NCBI GenBank assembly: GCA_004335835.1
Contig: RWJK01001695.1
Span: forward strand, 1 to 64,000
Origin: Scenedesmus sp. ARA3
Lineage: Eukaryota > Chlorophyta > Chlorophyceae > Sphaeropleales > Scenedesmaceae
DNA: 64,000 nucleotides
Direction of reading: 5' to 3'
The notes beneath the pieces are model-generated. The model saw nothing but the letters and a program-made list of their open reading frames with translations, was not told the DNA's origin and did not search any database. A program made the translations under genes and the position numbers. The first letter of the stretch is position 1; every line of letters begins with the position of its first letter. Of this stretch, positions 48,955-60,792 are shown piece by piece.

Positions 48955-51536
48955 TGGCCGCTGCCCAGGCACCATCTTTGGCGTCTACAAGAGCCTAGCA
49001 GCTGCAGGCAATGACAAGCTGGATGCAACAGCAGCAGCGCTGCAGCCCGGCACTGAGCTCGTGGCTGCCGGCTATGCGCTGTACTCCTCCGCTACAATGC
49101 TGGTGATCTCCACTGGCCAGGTGAGCATGGTTTCTACAATGAAGGAAGAAATGAATGTTGCTGCTGGTGTCAGTGCATGACATGGTCGCAGGCTATATGC
49201 TGTACTCTTCAGCCACCATGCTGGTCATCTCCACGGGGCACGTGAGCATGCTGGCTTGAGGCTGTCTGCTGCAGCCTCCTGTGATAAAGGGCAGTTTTGT
49301 CTGCATCACATGGTTGCCCAGCTCTGCGCTGCGTTCCTCAGCCACCATGCTGGTCATCTCCACAGGGCAGGTGAGCATGCTGGCTTGACAAATACTCGAC
49401 CTGAGGCAGGTTGCATTCATTGCAGAATGCACTGTACCCTTTGTGCCTTCTTCACATGGCTGCCCAGCCTTCATCACATGGCTGCCCAGCCTTCATCACA
49501 TGGCTGCCCAGCCTTCNNNNNNNNNNNNNNNNNNNNNNNNNNNNNNNNNNNNNNNNNNNNNNNNNNNNNNNNNNNNNNNNNNNNNNNNNNNNNNNNNNNN
49601 NNNNNNNNNNNNNNNNNNNNNNNNNNNTCACATGGCTGCCCAGCCTTCTTCACATGGCTGCCCAGCCTTCTTCACATGGCTGCCCAGCCTTCATCACATG
49701 GCTGCCCAGCCTAGGCTGCTAGGCCTGTGAGCTGTACTCAGCCACCACGGGGCAAGTGACCATGCAGCTTGATGCAGTCTTTTGCAATCTGCTTGGAAGT
49801 GCTTTCTGTATGGCATGGCTGTACTGCTAAGTACATAAAGGTGTTGTGCATTTGCACCTCCTGCAGCTGCATGTTCAGCACCCGCGGCACTGCCTTGGCA
49901 CCAATGCAAAGCAAACCGTGCTGCAGCCACTCGCCAGATATATCCCTTGCCTAGCTTTGCGATGCCCAGGCGTGCAATCAAGTTTGCATTATCGTTTTGA
50001 CAATGCCATGGCACACTGTCATGTTCGTAAACATATGACTGCCAATTACGCCTGCAGGGCACCCACGGGTTCACCCTGGACCCCTTGTGTGGCGAGTTCC
50101 TGCTTACCCACCCCAACATCAAAATCCCGCAGCGAGGGCAGATCTACAGCGTCAATGACGCACGTTTCCATGACTGGCCAAAAGGGCTGCAGGCATACAT
50201 TGAGGCCATACGGCAGGGCAAGGGGCAGAACCCCAAGCAGTACAGTGCCCGCTACATCTGCTCGCTTGTAGGAGACTTCCACCGGACACTGCTGTATGGA
50301 GGTGAGCGGTGTGTTGTGTGCTTAAATGACTTGTTGCTGGGTGCGTTTGCACATCAAGCAGGACAGTGCCCGCTACATCTGCTCGCTGGTTGGGGACTTC
50401 CACCGAACGCTGCTGTACGGAGGTGAGCGGGGCCTTGACTTACATTGGGGTTGGCCGCTTGCATGCTTGGCGTCAGAGTTTTTGTCTTTGGTCTGCGTGT
50501 CGTCATGTTCAAACCGCCGCAAGCGAATGCATGAACCCCGGCTGCCACGTGCGCCTTGTGTACGAGGCCGACCCCCTGCTGAGCAGGCACGCACTCACCT
50601 CTATTGAACTGTTTTAAATGTTCAAATCCCTGCAGGCGTGTGCATGAACCCGCGCTGCCACCTGCGGCTCGTCTATCGGACCACACCCTGGCGGCCAGCC
50701 GCTGCGTCACTTCCTTGTATTGCCATTGTATTGTTGCAAATTGCTGCAGGCGTGTCCATGAACCCGCGCTGCCACCTGCGCTTGGTGTATGAGGCCAATC
50801 CGCTGGCGCTGCTGTGCGAGCAGCCGCCAAACCGCCGTTTTTTGAAACGTTTTCGAACTTGCAGCCGCAGGTGTGCGCATCAATCCCCGGTGCCACCTGT
50901 GGTTCGTGTACGAGGCCCACAGCCCCCCGTGGCCGTTGGAACTGCGGATACACTCTTGTATGTTTCTGTTGTTCAGGCGTGCGCATGAACCCGCGCTGCC
51001 ACCGGTGCCTTGTCTACGGGGGCCAAACCCCTGCGCAGGGCACGCCCAGCAGCATGCTTGACTTGCATTTGACTTCCTTTTGAAATGTTTTGCTTGGCTG
51101 CAGGCGTGTGCATGAACCCGCGCTGCCACCTTCGCCTCGTGTACGAGGCCAATCCCCTGTCGCTGCTGCGCGAGCTGGCATCCGCCTGACTCTATTGAAA
51201 CGCGGTTAAATTTTCGATCTGCTGCGAGCGTGTGCATGAACGTGTGCCGCTACCTACGGCTCAACTGACTTAAATTGCATTTTGTGTTGCATCGCCGCAG
51301 GCGTGTGCATGAACCCCCGCTGCCATCTGCGCCTTGTATACGAGGCCAACCCACTGGCGCTGCTGTGCGAGCAGGCTGGCGGCATCGCCAGCGACGGCAA
51401 GCAGCGGCTACGAGACATCAAACCTGCAAAGCTGCACCAGCGGCTGCCGCTGTTCATGGGCAGTCCAGATGACATGACGGAGCTGATGTCATATGACGAT
51501 GTGCAGCAGCTGGACGGCAAGACATACACGGTGTGA
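46990..51536 (+). CDS. Fructose-1,6-bisphosphatase, plastid isoform II type
   Basis: Six exons, 46990-47245, 47810-47970, 48519-48717, 48969-49120, 50058-50301 and 51301-51536, join in phase to 415 aa. The leader ([20 protein letters not shown]) is transit-peptide-like. Catalytic and metal motifs include [20 protein letters not shown] and [34 protein letters not shown] and [15 protein letters not shown] follow. The C-terminal half has [20 protein letters not shown] and [19 protein letters not shown], the wording typical of chloroplast FBPase II. It hydrolyses fructose-1,6-bisphosphate to fructose-6-phosphate in stromal carbon metabolism. The Cys-containing redox loop of isoform I is absent. 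A poly-Ala/Gly run encoded by (GCT)n (48610-48657) sits between SEEDDE and the DPLDGS motif. Four of its exons have intronic partial copies. Confidence 0.92.
47643..48210 (+). repeat. Partial copies of FBPase exon 2 on both sides
   Basis: Acceptor-side copies at about 47645-47690 ([12 protein letters not shown]) and 47730-47770 ([11 protein letters not shown]) precede the real exon (47810-47970). A donor-side copy at 48126-48206 ([20 protein letters not shown]) follows it and keeps GCGGTGAGC. Confidence 0.9.
49190..49375 (+). repeat. Two partial copies of FBPase exon 4 (3' part)
   Basis: [13 protein letters not shown] and [12 protein letters not shown] copies at 49200-49242 and 49337-49371, both followed by GTGAGCATG like the real exon end at 49120. 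A third scrap lies at 49731-49757. Confidence 0.92.
49449..49722. repeat. 22-base minisatellite with assembly gap
   Basis: Units of TTC(A/T)TCACATGGCTGCCCAGCC repeat three times before and about four times after a 111-base run of n. The array lies in the fourth intron of the FBPase gene. The gap probably hides further units, so the true length is unknown. Confidence 0.95.
49517..49627. other. Assembly gap (111 n)
   Basis: Unresolved bases inside the 22-base minisatellite. Confidence 0.99.
50358..50422 (+). repeat. Partial copy of FBPase exon 5 (3' part)
   Basis: [20 protein letters not shown] follows the real exon 5 end (50301) after 56 bases and keeps GTGAGCGG. Confidence 0.93.
50510..51300 (+). 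repeat. Seven-copy array of FBPase exon 6 starts
   Basis: [24 protein letters not shown] segments begin near 50519, 50635, 50750, 50869, 50976, 51104 and 51225, then the real exon starts at 51301. Spacing is about 107-128 bases (76 for the last). Most copies follow a GCAGGCGTG acceptor and share intron sequence of the type TTGAAA.GTTTT...TTCGAA. Copies vary at several codons and the seventh is badly decayed. Confidence 0.95.
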
Positions 51537-52051
51537 GGCGTGAAACTGCAAACTTCTGCGTAGACTACGGCAGCCCTGGAGTTTGCTGTTCTCGTGGTTC
51601 GGGATGGTGGGGGCGTTGCAAAGACATGCGGGAGCTGACGTCATATGAGGCGGCAGCTGGGCATTGCCAGTGACGGCCAGCAAGCTGCACCAGCGGCTGG
51701 CGCTGTTCATGGGCAGTTCCGATGACATGACGGAGCTGATGTCATACGAGGACGTGCAGCAGCTGGACGGCAAGACGTACACAGTTTGAGGTGTCATGCG
51801 TATTGTCATTTGTCTTTCTGTAGTCAGAGCGCGGACAGGCACATGGGCAAGTAGGCTCTCCTGTGTTTGCTGTGCAGCAGCTGCACAGGGAGCAGTGCAC
51901 AGTGGAGGTCGTTGCATGGTTTGAAACACCCTCGGCAAGCTGCACTAGCAGCTGCAGCTGCCGCTGTTCGTAAGGAGCGCTGATGACATGCGGGTGCTGA
52001 TGGCATGTGATGATGTGCAGCAGCTGGATGGCAAGACGTACACAGTTTGAG
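51537..52051 (+). repeat. Two copies of the FBPase terminal exon (3' part)
   Basis: 51676-51789 repeats KLHQRLALFMGSSDDMTELM through GKTYTV and TGA almost intact, preceded by shuffled scraps (DMRELTSYE, GIASDGQ). 51943-52051 is a third, decayed version with an internal TAG but the same GKTYTV-stop end. They lie downstream of the true stop at 51536 and could act as alternative terminal exons or merely be relics. Confidence 0.92.
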
Positions 52052-52399
52052 ATCTCCCACTTTATGTCTTCTCCTTACCGTGAGCGCCGCGGTGCTGGTG
52101 TCACTGGCGATGGTGTCACTAGTGTCAGATCCATTACTAAAAAAAATACGGTGCGTCAGTCAGTCAGTCAGCTACTGCTCGCAGCTTAAGCCGGGGCCGT
52201 TGAACCCCAGGGGCGTTCGAAATTTTGCACAGGACGCAAAGGCAGCCACAAGAGCAACAGATAAGAGCTACTTAGGCTTTTCGCGAGCTGTTCGAGGCGG
52301 TGAGCTGGCTGCAGCGGTGTTTTGTGCGGGGTGCTGCTGCAAACATCACGAGCAACAGCAGGATCTGCATGCAGTGAACCGAGAACAACCGAGAACAAC

Positions 52400-54964
52400 C
52401 GCTGCATCGCTGCTGGCTCAGATCTGGGGTCGGATCTGGGCCGGGTGCGGGCGGCGCAGCTGCACATGGAATCATCAACCAGCATCAGGGAGGTAGTGGG
52501 TGCCAGCTGCCATTAGCAGGCTTGAACAGTATGGTGCTTTTGCCTTTGCCTCGGCATGGCAGGTGCTGGTTGACCAGCTTCGTTCAGTAGTGGGTGGCAG
52601 CAGCCACCAGCAAGCCTGAACTGCACAGATGCCCTTGTCAGGCAGCTGAACGCAGCGCAGCTTGAGCTGAATGGACACGATTGGACCACATACAGCAAGC
52701 ACCTGCAGCAGGCTGCATGCAGCACAGCGGAGCTGGTGCAGCTGGCAGCGCCCTTGCAGAAGCGCATGTTTGCAGGGCGCAGCAGACCGCATCACTGGTG
52801 ATGCTTGCGGTGCGTAATGCGTGGTTCACCTTGCATCAGGTGCTGGCAGCGCACATGCAGAAGCGCATGTTTGCAGGACAGCATGCAGCACTGGTGATGC
52901 ATGCGGTGCGTATTCAGCAGCTACTATATACATTGAAGATTGCAGCTACACACAGTATTGTTGCATTAGCTGGTGGGATTTGGTGCCAGCTTCCGCCTCG
53001 TTCTGAGCAACGACTTGGTGTTTAACTACGCTGCATTGCATCTGGCCCAGGTTTGGGCCAAATGCAGGCAGTTTAGTTGAAGGCAAAATCGTTGCCCAGC
53101 ACAATGTGGAAGTTTACGCAAGGCACCATCAACATGTTTGTTTGTTGGTTGGTGTGTTGTGAGTTAAGTTCATGCCCTTGGCAATGGCAACTGTAGCTGA
53201 GACAGCCTGAGCCAGACACAATCGGACCACAGGCAGTATGCAGCTGCTGAGGTTGCATGCTTCAGCTGCACAGCAGCTAGCAGCATCCGCTGCAGGAACA
53301 GCAACGCAACAAACCCAACAGCAGCAGCAGCAGCGGGACTTGCAGCAGCAGCAGGAGCAGTAGTGGGGGCAGCAGCTCAGTTTGAAGCAACAGCAGCGGG
53401 CGCGAAGGCACACAGCGTGGCGTCGAAGCCGGTCGCAGTGTGACTAGTGCTGCTGCTCATGGCGTGGCACCCAGATTTGTCGGCTGCATTTGTCGGCCAG
53501 CAGCAGCAGCACCGCAGGAAAGAGGAGCAGCAGCAGCAGCAGCAGCAGACTGTGGCTACTGTGTGCCACCAAGGCTGCTTCAGCAGCACCCCAGCCAGGA
53601 TCGTACCAGGCGGCAGCAGCAGCAGCAGCAGCGGCAGCATCTGCAGTAGCAGGCCAGCGACAGCGCATTCGTGTGCCTCGCCAAGCGCTTCATTGTGCAT
53701 GCAAGCAGCGCGTGCACCTGCAAGAATCGCGGAGCAGCGATCCGTGTTGTCACGCATTGCTGCGCTGCCGTTCTTGCAAGTGCACATGCCCTTGCTGTCA
53801 ATGGAGGCCTTGGTGTGCCACCGACTGTTGCTGTTGCTGCCTTGCACCACCAGGTGATGCATGTGGTGTAGGTCCTGCAGCTGATCATTTGTCCAAGGGC
53901 AGCTGCACACAGCACAGTTCACATCTGCTGGTGGCGGCAAACGCTTGCATCACCTTGATGCTGGTCGATGATTGCTTGCAGAGCTGCGCTGCATCGCTGC
54001 TGGCGCAGATCTGGGGTCAGATCTGGGCCGGATGCGGGCTGCGCAGCTGCACATGGAATCATCAACCAGCATCAGGGAGGTAGTGGGTGCCAGCTGCCAC
54101 CAGTAGGCCTGAACAGTGCATGGTGCCGTTGCTGTTGCCCACGGAATTATGGTCTGGTGCTGGTTAAGCAGCATCATGCCGATTGTTTGTGTCAGCTCTC
54201 ACCAGCAGGGCTGAACTGTGCATGCAGCACGGGTGATGCATGCGGTGCGTATTCAGCAGCTACTTTACATTGGAGAGGGCAGCTGCACACAGTATTGTTG
54301 CATTTGCTGGTGGAATTTGGAGCCAGCTTGCGCCTCGACCTGGGCAACGACTTTGTGTTCAACTACGCTGCATTGCATCTGGCCCAGGTTTGGGCCAGGT
54401 GCAGGCAGCTTAGTTAAACGCGAAATCGTTGCCCAGCAGGATGTGGAAGTTTGCGCAAGGCACCATCAACATGTTTGTTTGTTTGTATGTTTGTTTGTTT
54501 GTTTGTTTGTTTGTTTGTATGTTTGTTGTGAGTGAAGTGCATGCCCTTGGCAATGGCAGCTGCAGCTGAGACAGCCAGAGCCAGACACAAACGGACCACA
54601 CGCAGTATGCAGCTGCTGAGGTTGCATGCTTTGGCTGCACAGCATCTAGCAGCATCCGCTGCAGGAACAGCAACGCGACAAACCCAACAGAAGCAGCAGC
54701 AGCAGCAGCAGCAGCAGTGTCAGCGGGACTTGCAGCAGCAGCAGTGGGGGCACTGGCTCAGCTTGAAGCAACAGCAGCGGGCGCGAAGGCACACAGCGTT
54801 GCGGCGAAGTTGGGCGCAGTGTGGCTAGTGCTGCTGCTTCATTCGCCGGCCAGCAGCAGCAGCAGGGTAGTGGAGAGGAGCAGCAGCAGCAACAGCAGCA
54901 GCATATCTTGGCTACTGTGTACCACCAAAGCTGCTCCAGCAGCACCCCAGCCAGCTTCATATCA

Positions 54965-54997
<33 letters not shown>

Positions 54998-55240
54998 CCT
55001 GCAACAGTGACTTTCTGTGCCTTGCGAAGAGCTTCATTGGCATAGGCAAGGGCTTGTGCACCTGGAAGAACCGCGGAGCAGCGATCCGTATTGGCACGCA
55101 TTGCTGCGCTGCTGTTCTTGTAGGTGCACATGCCCTTGCTGTCAATGGGGGCCTTGGTGTGCCACCAAATGTTGCTGTTGCTGCCTTGCAGCTGCTGCTC
55201 GGTCGTGTGTCGGCAACAGCACTGCTGGTCTAGCTTATCT
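52400..55240. repeat. 1.3-1.5 kb direct duplication, degenerate
   Basis: Unit A (52400-53870) and unit B (53987-55240) share four collinear blocks: 52400-52510 with 53987-54100, 52880-53060 with 54218-54400, 53080-53350 with 54425-54740, and 53395-53870 with 54780-55240. Unit A has about 250 extra bases between the first two blocks, themselves partly repeated. Unit B holds an open frame ending GNDFVFNYAALHLAQVWARC; unit A has a TAG in the matching place. This suggests a decayed gene of unknown type or an old non-autonomous element. Confidence 0.85.
54473..54531. repeat. (TTTG)n microsatellite
   Basis: A run of GTTT/TTTG units with two GTAT interruptions, inside unit B of the duplication. Unit A has a much shorter version at about 53131-53160. 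Confidence 0.9.
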
Positions 55241-56868
55241 GCTTGCTACAACCACACAGGGACTTGCTCGGCTTTGCAAAGCTTTGTTGCAGCAGCAGCA
55301 GCAGCAGCAGCAGCAGCACTGAGTAGTATTACATGTACAGGGCAGCAAGCAACAGTGCTGACCAGCCGGGGCGCACTACATGTTATGAGGATAGATGGAA
55401 CGTGTGGAGGCGCCATTGGGTGCTCAAGTTGTTGTTGTGTGATGCTGCAGGCATTGCCACCCACTTCTAGACATGTGAGTGAGGCACTATGTTTGCATTG
55501 TGCTGCTGCATTGTGCATACTGATGACACGTGCAACGTGGGCAGGACTTGGATAGTTGTGGCGTTTTTGCCGTTGTTTGTGTAGATGGTAGCAGCCTGCC
55601 GTGATGATTGCTTTGGTTGTGGTCCCCACAACAGGAGCAACCATCACAGCAGGCTCTGCTACTAGTATTTACACACGCAACGGCAAATACGCCACAACTT
55701 TTGCTTGCAGCCCACGGTGGCTGCAGCAACCAACCAGCCAGCCTGGCTTCGAAAGCTTTCAAAGCTTGCAGCAAAGCCGCAGTGCGGCAGCAGATGATGG
55801 TGACTTGGAGCCGCCGACAGCATGTAGTGACGATGCTGTGGGTGCGCATGAATGCCAAAGTGGGTAGGCTGCTGTTGTGTGGTGATTGCCCAATGAGCCT
55901 CAGGCTGTCATTGGCTCGAACAGGCCGTGTCTTGTTAACACATACATCGTGATGTGCAGCCGGAACGGTTCGCAGATTTCAGCTGTTAAAGTTGAGGATG
56001 TAACGTCACATACAGCTGACTGGCAGATATACCCTTGTGCAGCTACGTGTACCCTTCTGTAGCACACATCTCGCAACACTGCTTACATGCAAATGCGAGC
56101 GCTCTGCCGGTGCATTGGCCTCCATGGTGCTGAGCATTAACAGCCCATATGTGACTTCAAGCCTTCATGTGCTCAAGCGGAGTTACCCTGCCCGTATGGC
56201 ATGCATCCCAGCATACAGAGACGCCAACACACCCGGACAAATCCAGTCCAGCCAAGATGCGGCGCTAAACAGCTAAAACACGCGAGCTGGCTGATCAAGT
56301 TTGCCGGCAACACAAACTACGTCAGTGCCTGAGGCCGCACCCACACTGCATGCATGAATTACAGGGCGTGCATGTATGCATGAAAACATGGCCGAGCATA
56401 CGGGCCTACGCAGCAGCCGCATGTGTTCAGGCACAGCCAGGGTACCACAAATGGTTGTGTCACACAGGTCCCTCCAGCCTGCAAAGCCAGCAACTGGTAC
56501 ACAAGTGAACCAGAGCTTCTTACGCACGCTGGCGAACCCACTGCATTTGTATGCTGTGCTGCCCAGCAAGGTGCAGCATCCACCCATACCAGAGCATACC
56601 CACTAGCGTTTGGTATAAACGTTTCAAACCAAAGCCCAGAGGCACTCTTGTACACCCCAACCTGCTGCCAGCACAAACGCAGACTCTGCCATCCCCCAGA
56701 AGGGCGTGAAAAGAAACACCACGAGGACCTCGGCACCCCTGTCCCCACCCCTCTCTGGGCTCTCCTGCAGGCTGACTGGGTCGATTACAGCTGCGCGCAG
56801 AGTACACCAACTGAGCGCGCTGTTGCAGCAGCTGCTGGCTGCGCTGCTGCGCCGTGGCCCTGCAGAGC
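55241..56868. other. Intergenic, contains a long hairpin
   Basis: 1.6 kb between the degenerate duplication and the 3' end of the guanylate-binding-protein gene. Apart from a CAG run at about 55290-55318 and the hairpin at 55554-55699 nothing is recognised. Frames at 56273-56750 overlap on both strands and show no domain. Confidence 0.5.
55554..55699. repeat. Long imperfect hairpin (~70-base arms)
   Basis: The left arm starts AGTTGTGGCGTTTTTGCCG and the right arm ends CGGCAAATACGCCACAACT. They pair over about 70 bases with a few small bulges, around a TCC turn flanked by GTGG and CCAC. Size and pairing resemble algal microRNA precursors or a foldback transposon. No target-site duplication was identified. 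Confidence 0.8.
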
Positions 56869-59800
56869 TCATGCTGCTTTGATGAGGTCCTCGCCATCCT
56901 GCTGCCCTTCACTGCTGTAGCAGGGCAGAAGCACTGCAGGCAAGAGCCACAGCGGCGGCAGCAGGCAGCCGCGTTGAACATCAGAGATCAAACGCCAAAC
57001 GGTTCGACCACGCTGCTGCCATGCCATTGCTGCTAGAACTGCTTCACAGCATGATGCCCGTTCTGCACCAGCAGTCAACGCCATGCTGTTGTCAATGGCA
57101 TCTTCTGGATGCAGGCTGCAACCTCTAGTGCCCAGCACGTGCATATGCAGCTTGCTGCAAGACAACCCTATTACCAAGCCCCGGTAAATTGACTCACGGT
57201 TGCCGCCTGCGCCTGTCTTGCTCACGCTGCCACCTCTGCTCGGGCTGCCAGCAGCCAAGCTACCAGCAGCAGCACCAGCGCCGCCACTGGCACTCGTCAT
57301 GCTCTTGGCTCGCTGCTGCTCTGCTTCTGCCTCTGCCATGTGGTCTGCTATCTCTGCGCCAATTTCTTCTAGCTGCGCCTCCAGCTCTGCTACTGCTGCT
57401 TCTGCCTCGTCCCGTTGTCGCTCAGCCAGCTGCTTCTGCACCTGCAGCGCTGCCAGCTGCACACGAGCCTGCAACACAGCAACAGCAGCAGCAGCAGCAG
57501 TACGCAGCAAAGCCAGTTTCAGCCATGCTTGCTATGCGTAGAGCACACATACGCCGCCTGCACTGCCACGGCTGCACGCCACAACAAGTATCTCTGTGGC
57601 AATCAAAACCCACTGCACAACGCTGATGCAACAATGCACTTGTTTAGGTGAGCATGGCGTCAGCAGATGCACGCCACAGCATATTTTGCGCTTCTGCCCA
57701 CCCACCTCTTCCAGCTGCCGTGACAGGCCAGCCACTTCGCTCTTTGCGCACTGTGATGGGCCACATACGCATTCAAGGCCGGCAGCATATGCTGCACACA
57801 ACGCATGCGGTGCTTGCCTCCTGCCCCCGCCCCCTCCACCCCACACACCCACCTCTTCCAGCTGCCGAGACATGCCAGCCACTTCGCTCTTTGCCGCACT
57901 GTGATGGGCCACATACGCATTCAAGGCCGGCAGCATATGCTGCACACAAAGCATGCGGTGCTTGCCTCCTGCCCCCGCCCCCTCTGCCCCACACACCCAC
58001 CTCTTCCAGCTGCCGTGACAGGCCAGCCACTTCGCTCTTTGCGCTGCTGTACTTGGCCAGATACTCCGAGCCTTCTGCCTGGCTTACGCCCAGCTGCCCG
58101 CTCAAGCCAGCCAGCCGCCCTTCTGACTCAGCCAGTTCTGCTGCTAGCTCGCTGACGCGCCGCTGCTCACCAGCTAGCTTGGACTGCGCGCCGTGTAACA
58201 GGCAGCAGCAGAGAGTGAGTAGCAGAGTGAGTAGCACGGGGATGAATACGTTGCTGAAGGGTGATGGGTGTGTTCCACCCGGACTGGTGTGTCTTGCTGC
58301 ACCCACTGCAGTTCGCCAGCTGCCCTATGTTATGTCTAGGCAAGCACACGGACGTTGCAGACAGAATCTACAGCTGCTCTGGCACAGACGCCAGCAAGGG
58401 AGGCACCTCACAAGAGTAGCACTACTGGAGATGCACACATGCAAGCCATGCTGTGCGGCGCGGTAACACACAGGAGTTTGCTGATTTGCTGTAACCTGCG
58501 CGCACCTGCAGCGCTGTGACCTCCTGCTCGTGTGCCACGCGCGCCTGGCGTGCGGCTGCGTCTGCTTCCTGCTGCACGCTCAGCAGCCGCTTCTCGCCCA
58601 CCAGCTGCAGCTCGCGCACCTGCGCCTCCAGCGCAGACACCTGGCCGCACCAGCAGCACAGCACAGCAACACAAACTGTTGGCCTTCACCGAGCATTTGG
58701 CAAATGAAGGACTTAGATAAGTCAACCAATCTGTGTGTTTGGCCACACAATGCTGAGCTGCTGCTGCCAGCTGCAGCTGCTGCCTGACCTCGCCTGCCTC
58801 TTTCTCCATGTCCACCTTGTCTGCATTGCATGCTGCGCTGCTGCTGTTGCTGCCGGTGTCACCAGCTGTGGCTGTGCCTCCTCACCGCCTTGTTTATATG
58901 TGTCCACCTTGCCTACAATGCACGCGCGCTGCTGCTACTGCCACCGCCGCTACCGCTGTGAACAGCTGTGGCTGTGCCCCCTCACCGTGCCTGCCTTGTT
59001 CTCGTTGTCCACCTTGTAGGCAGCCCACGCTGCTGCTGCCGCTGCTGCTGCTGCCAGCTGTGGCTGCGCCGCCTCACCTTGCCTGCCTTGTTCTCATTGT
59101 CCACCTTGTCTGCATTTGCGCTGCTGCTGCTGCTGTCAACAGCTGTGGCTGTGTCCTCACCTTGCCTGCCTTGTTCTCATTGTCCACCTTGTAGGCAGCC
59201 AGCTCGTGCGCCTGCTCCTTCACGCGCCGCTTGAGCTCACCCACAGCAGCAGTCGAGTCAGCCAGCTCAGCCTCAGCCTGCAGCAGCAGCACGCAACACG
59301 ACGAGGAAGCCATGTTGACTGACTTGTGCATTTGCCGGCACCTCCAAGTTTCCAGTGCACCGCAGCCCGTCAGCTGTACAAGGTGTATGTGTTTACCTTT
59401 GTTGAGTGTTGCACAGTGCGGAGCGGCACAAAGGCAAATACAGTGAGCCAAGCACCACGCGTGGCTGCCAACACGTGAATAACACGCCAATGCATCTGAA
59501 CAGCAGCCTCAACGGCTGCACAGCAGTGTGCTGTGCCTGCCCCTGCCCAGTCATGATGTGCAGCCCCGCACCTTGTCTGCTTTGCTGCGGCTGCTGCTGA
59601 TCTGCTTGTGTGCCAGCGCCAGCTCCTCAGCCAGCCGCTTCACATCAGAGCGAGCCTGCAGCAGCAGCAGCAGCAGCAGCACATTATCCCAAGCCTCGGC
59701 TGCAGCATGGACAAAGAGCTCAGCATGCATGCATTGCACCACGCCGCAACACACAGCATGCACCGCACCAATGGCGGCAGCGGTAGGAGCAGCCGTACCT

Positions 59801-60759
59801 GCGCTTCTTGTCGGCCCAGCATTTCGTTCACGATGCGCGGGTATGTGGCCTTGAGGAACTCCACCAGCTTCACCCATCAGCAAGCAGCCTGCCCTGCCTC
59901 CCTACCTCCGCTATCATCACATCTGTGCCTCCCTCCAAGCCACACGCGCATGCAGAAACAGACATCACACCTCCCTGCCCCCCTTGCTGTAGCATTGCCT
60001 CCCCTGCTTCCTCAATCGTACCTGCGCCTCCTGCCGGCCCAGCATCTCATTCACGATGCGTGGGTAGGTGGCTTTGAGGAACTCCACCAGCTTCACCCAC
60101 TTGAGCGGGCCGGCCGCCAGCCGCATATACTGGTCCAGGAACTGCAGCTAGCAAGGGCAGAACATTATTTTGCGTCACGTGCAAGACGTTTGATCATGCA
60201 CAACAATGCATGAGCTTCACCCACTTGAGCGGGCCAGCAGCCAGCCGCAAATACTGGTCCAGGAACTGCAGCGCGGCGGACACGCAGCACATGATACATG
60301 AAAGCTGACAAAGCACATGCATCACATGCCACTTGAGGCATTTTGAGGGTATGTCTGTCAAGACGGCACAGCTGCAGCGGGCCAGCATCCAGCCGCACGT
60401 ACTCATCCAGAACAGCAGGCAGACAGCCAGGCGCTGCAGCGCATACAACACTAAGGCAGAACGGCTTGATTCATAGCCTGACTTCGGCCCACAACCACAC
60501 AATCTGCTCCAGGAGCTGCAGCCAGACAACTAGCACGCCAGTGCATCATGCACAACACTTCAAAACATTTGAACTACAGGGCAAGTCAGCAGCAAAGCCG
60601 TAGTCACGCCTCCCACCTGTCCCAGCACCTCCTGCACATGCTGCGGGTCGCCGTCCGTCGCCAGGGCGCTGCTGACCAGCGTGCTGGCCTTGAGCAGCAG
60701 CTCGTTCACAGTGGCGGCAGCCTCCGCCAGCTTGCGCGCACGCACTTGCGCAAAGCTGC

Positions 60760-60792
<33 letters not shown>

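Noticed and set aside
49449..49722. 22-base repeats as a CRISPR array
   Set aside because: Units are head to tail without spacers; it is a minisatellite.
50510..51300. Regularly spaced repeats resembling a CRISPR array
   Set aside because: The units encode FBPase exon 6 codons preceded by acceptor sequence, decay gradually and have related, not unique, spacers. The genome is eukaryotic.
53968..54417. 149-codon frame in unit B as an expressed gene
   Set aside because: Its first two-thirds is low-complexity, the homologous unit A has a stop, and no start context or family was found. Kept only as part of the duplication.
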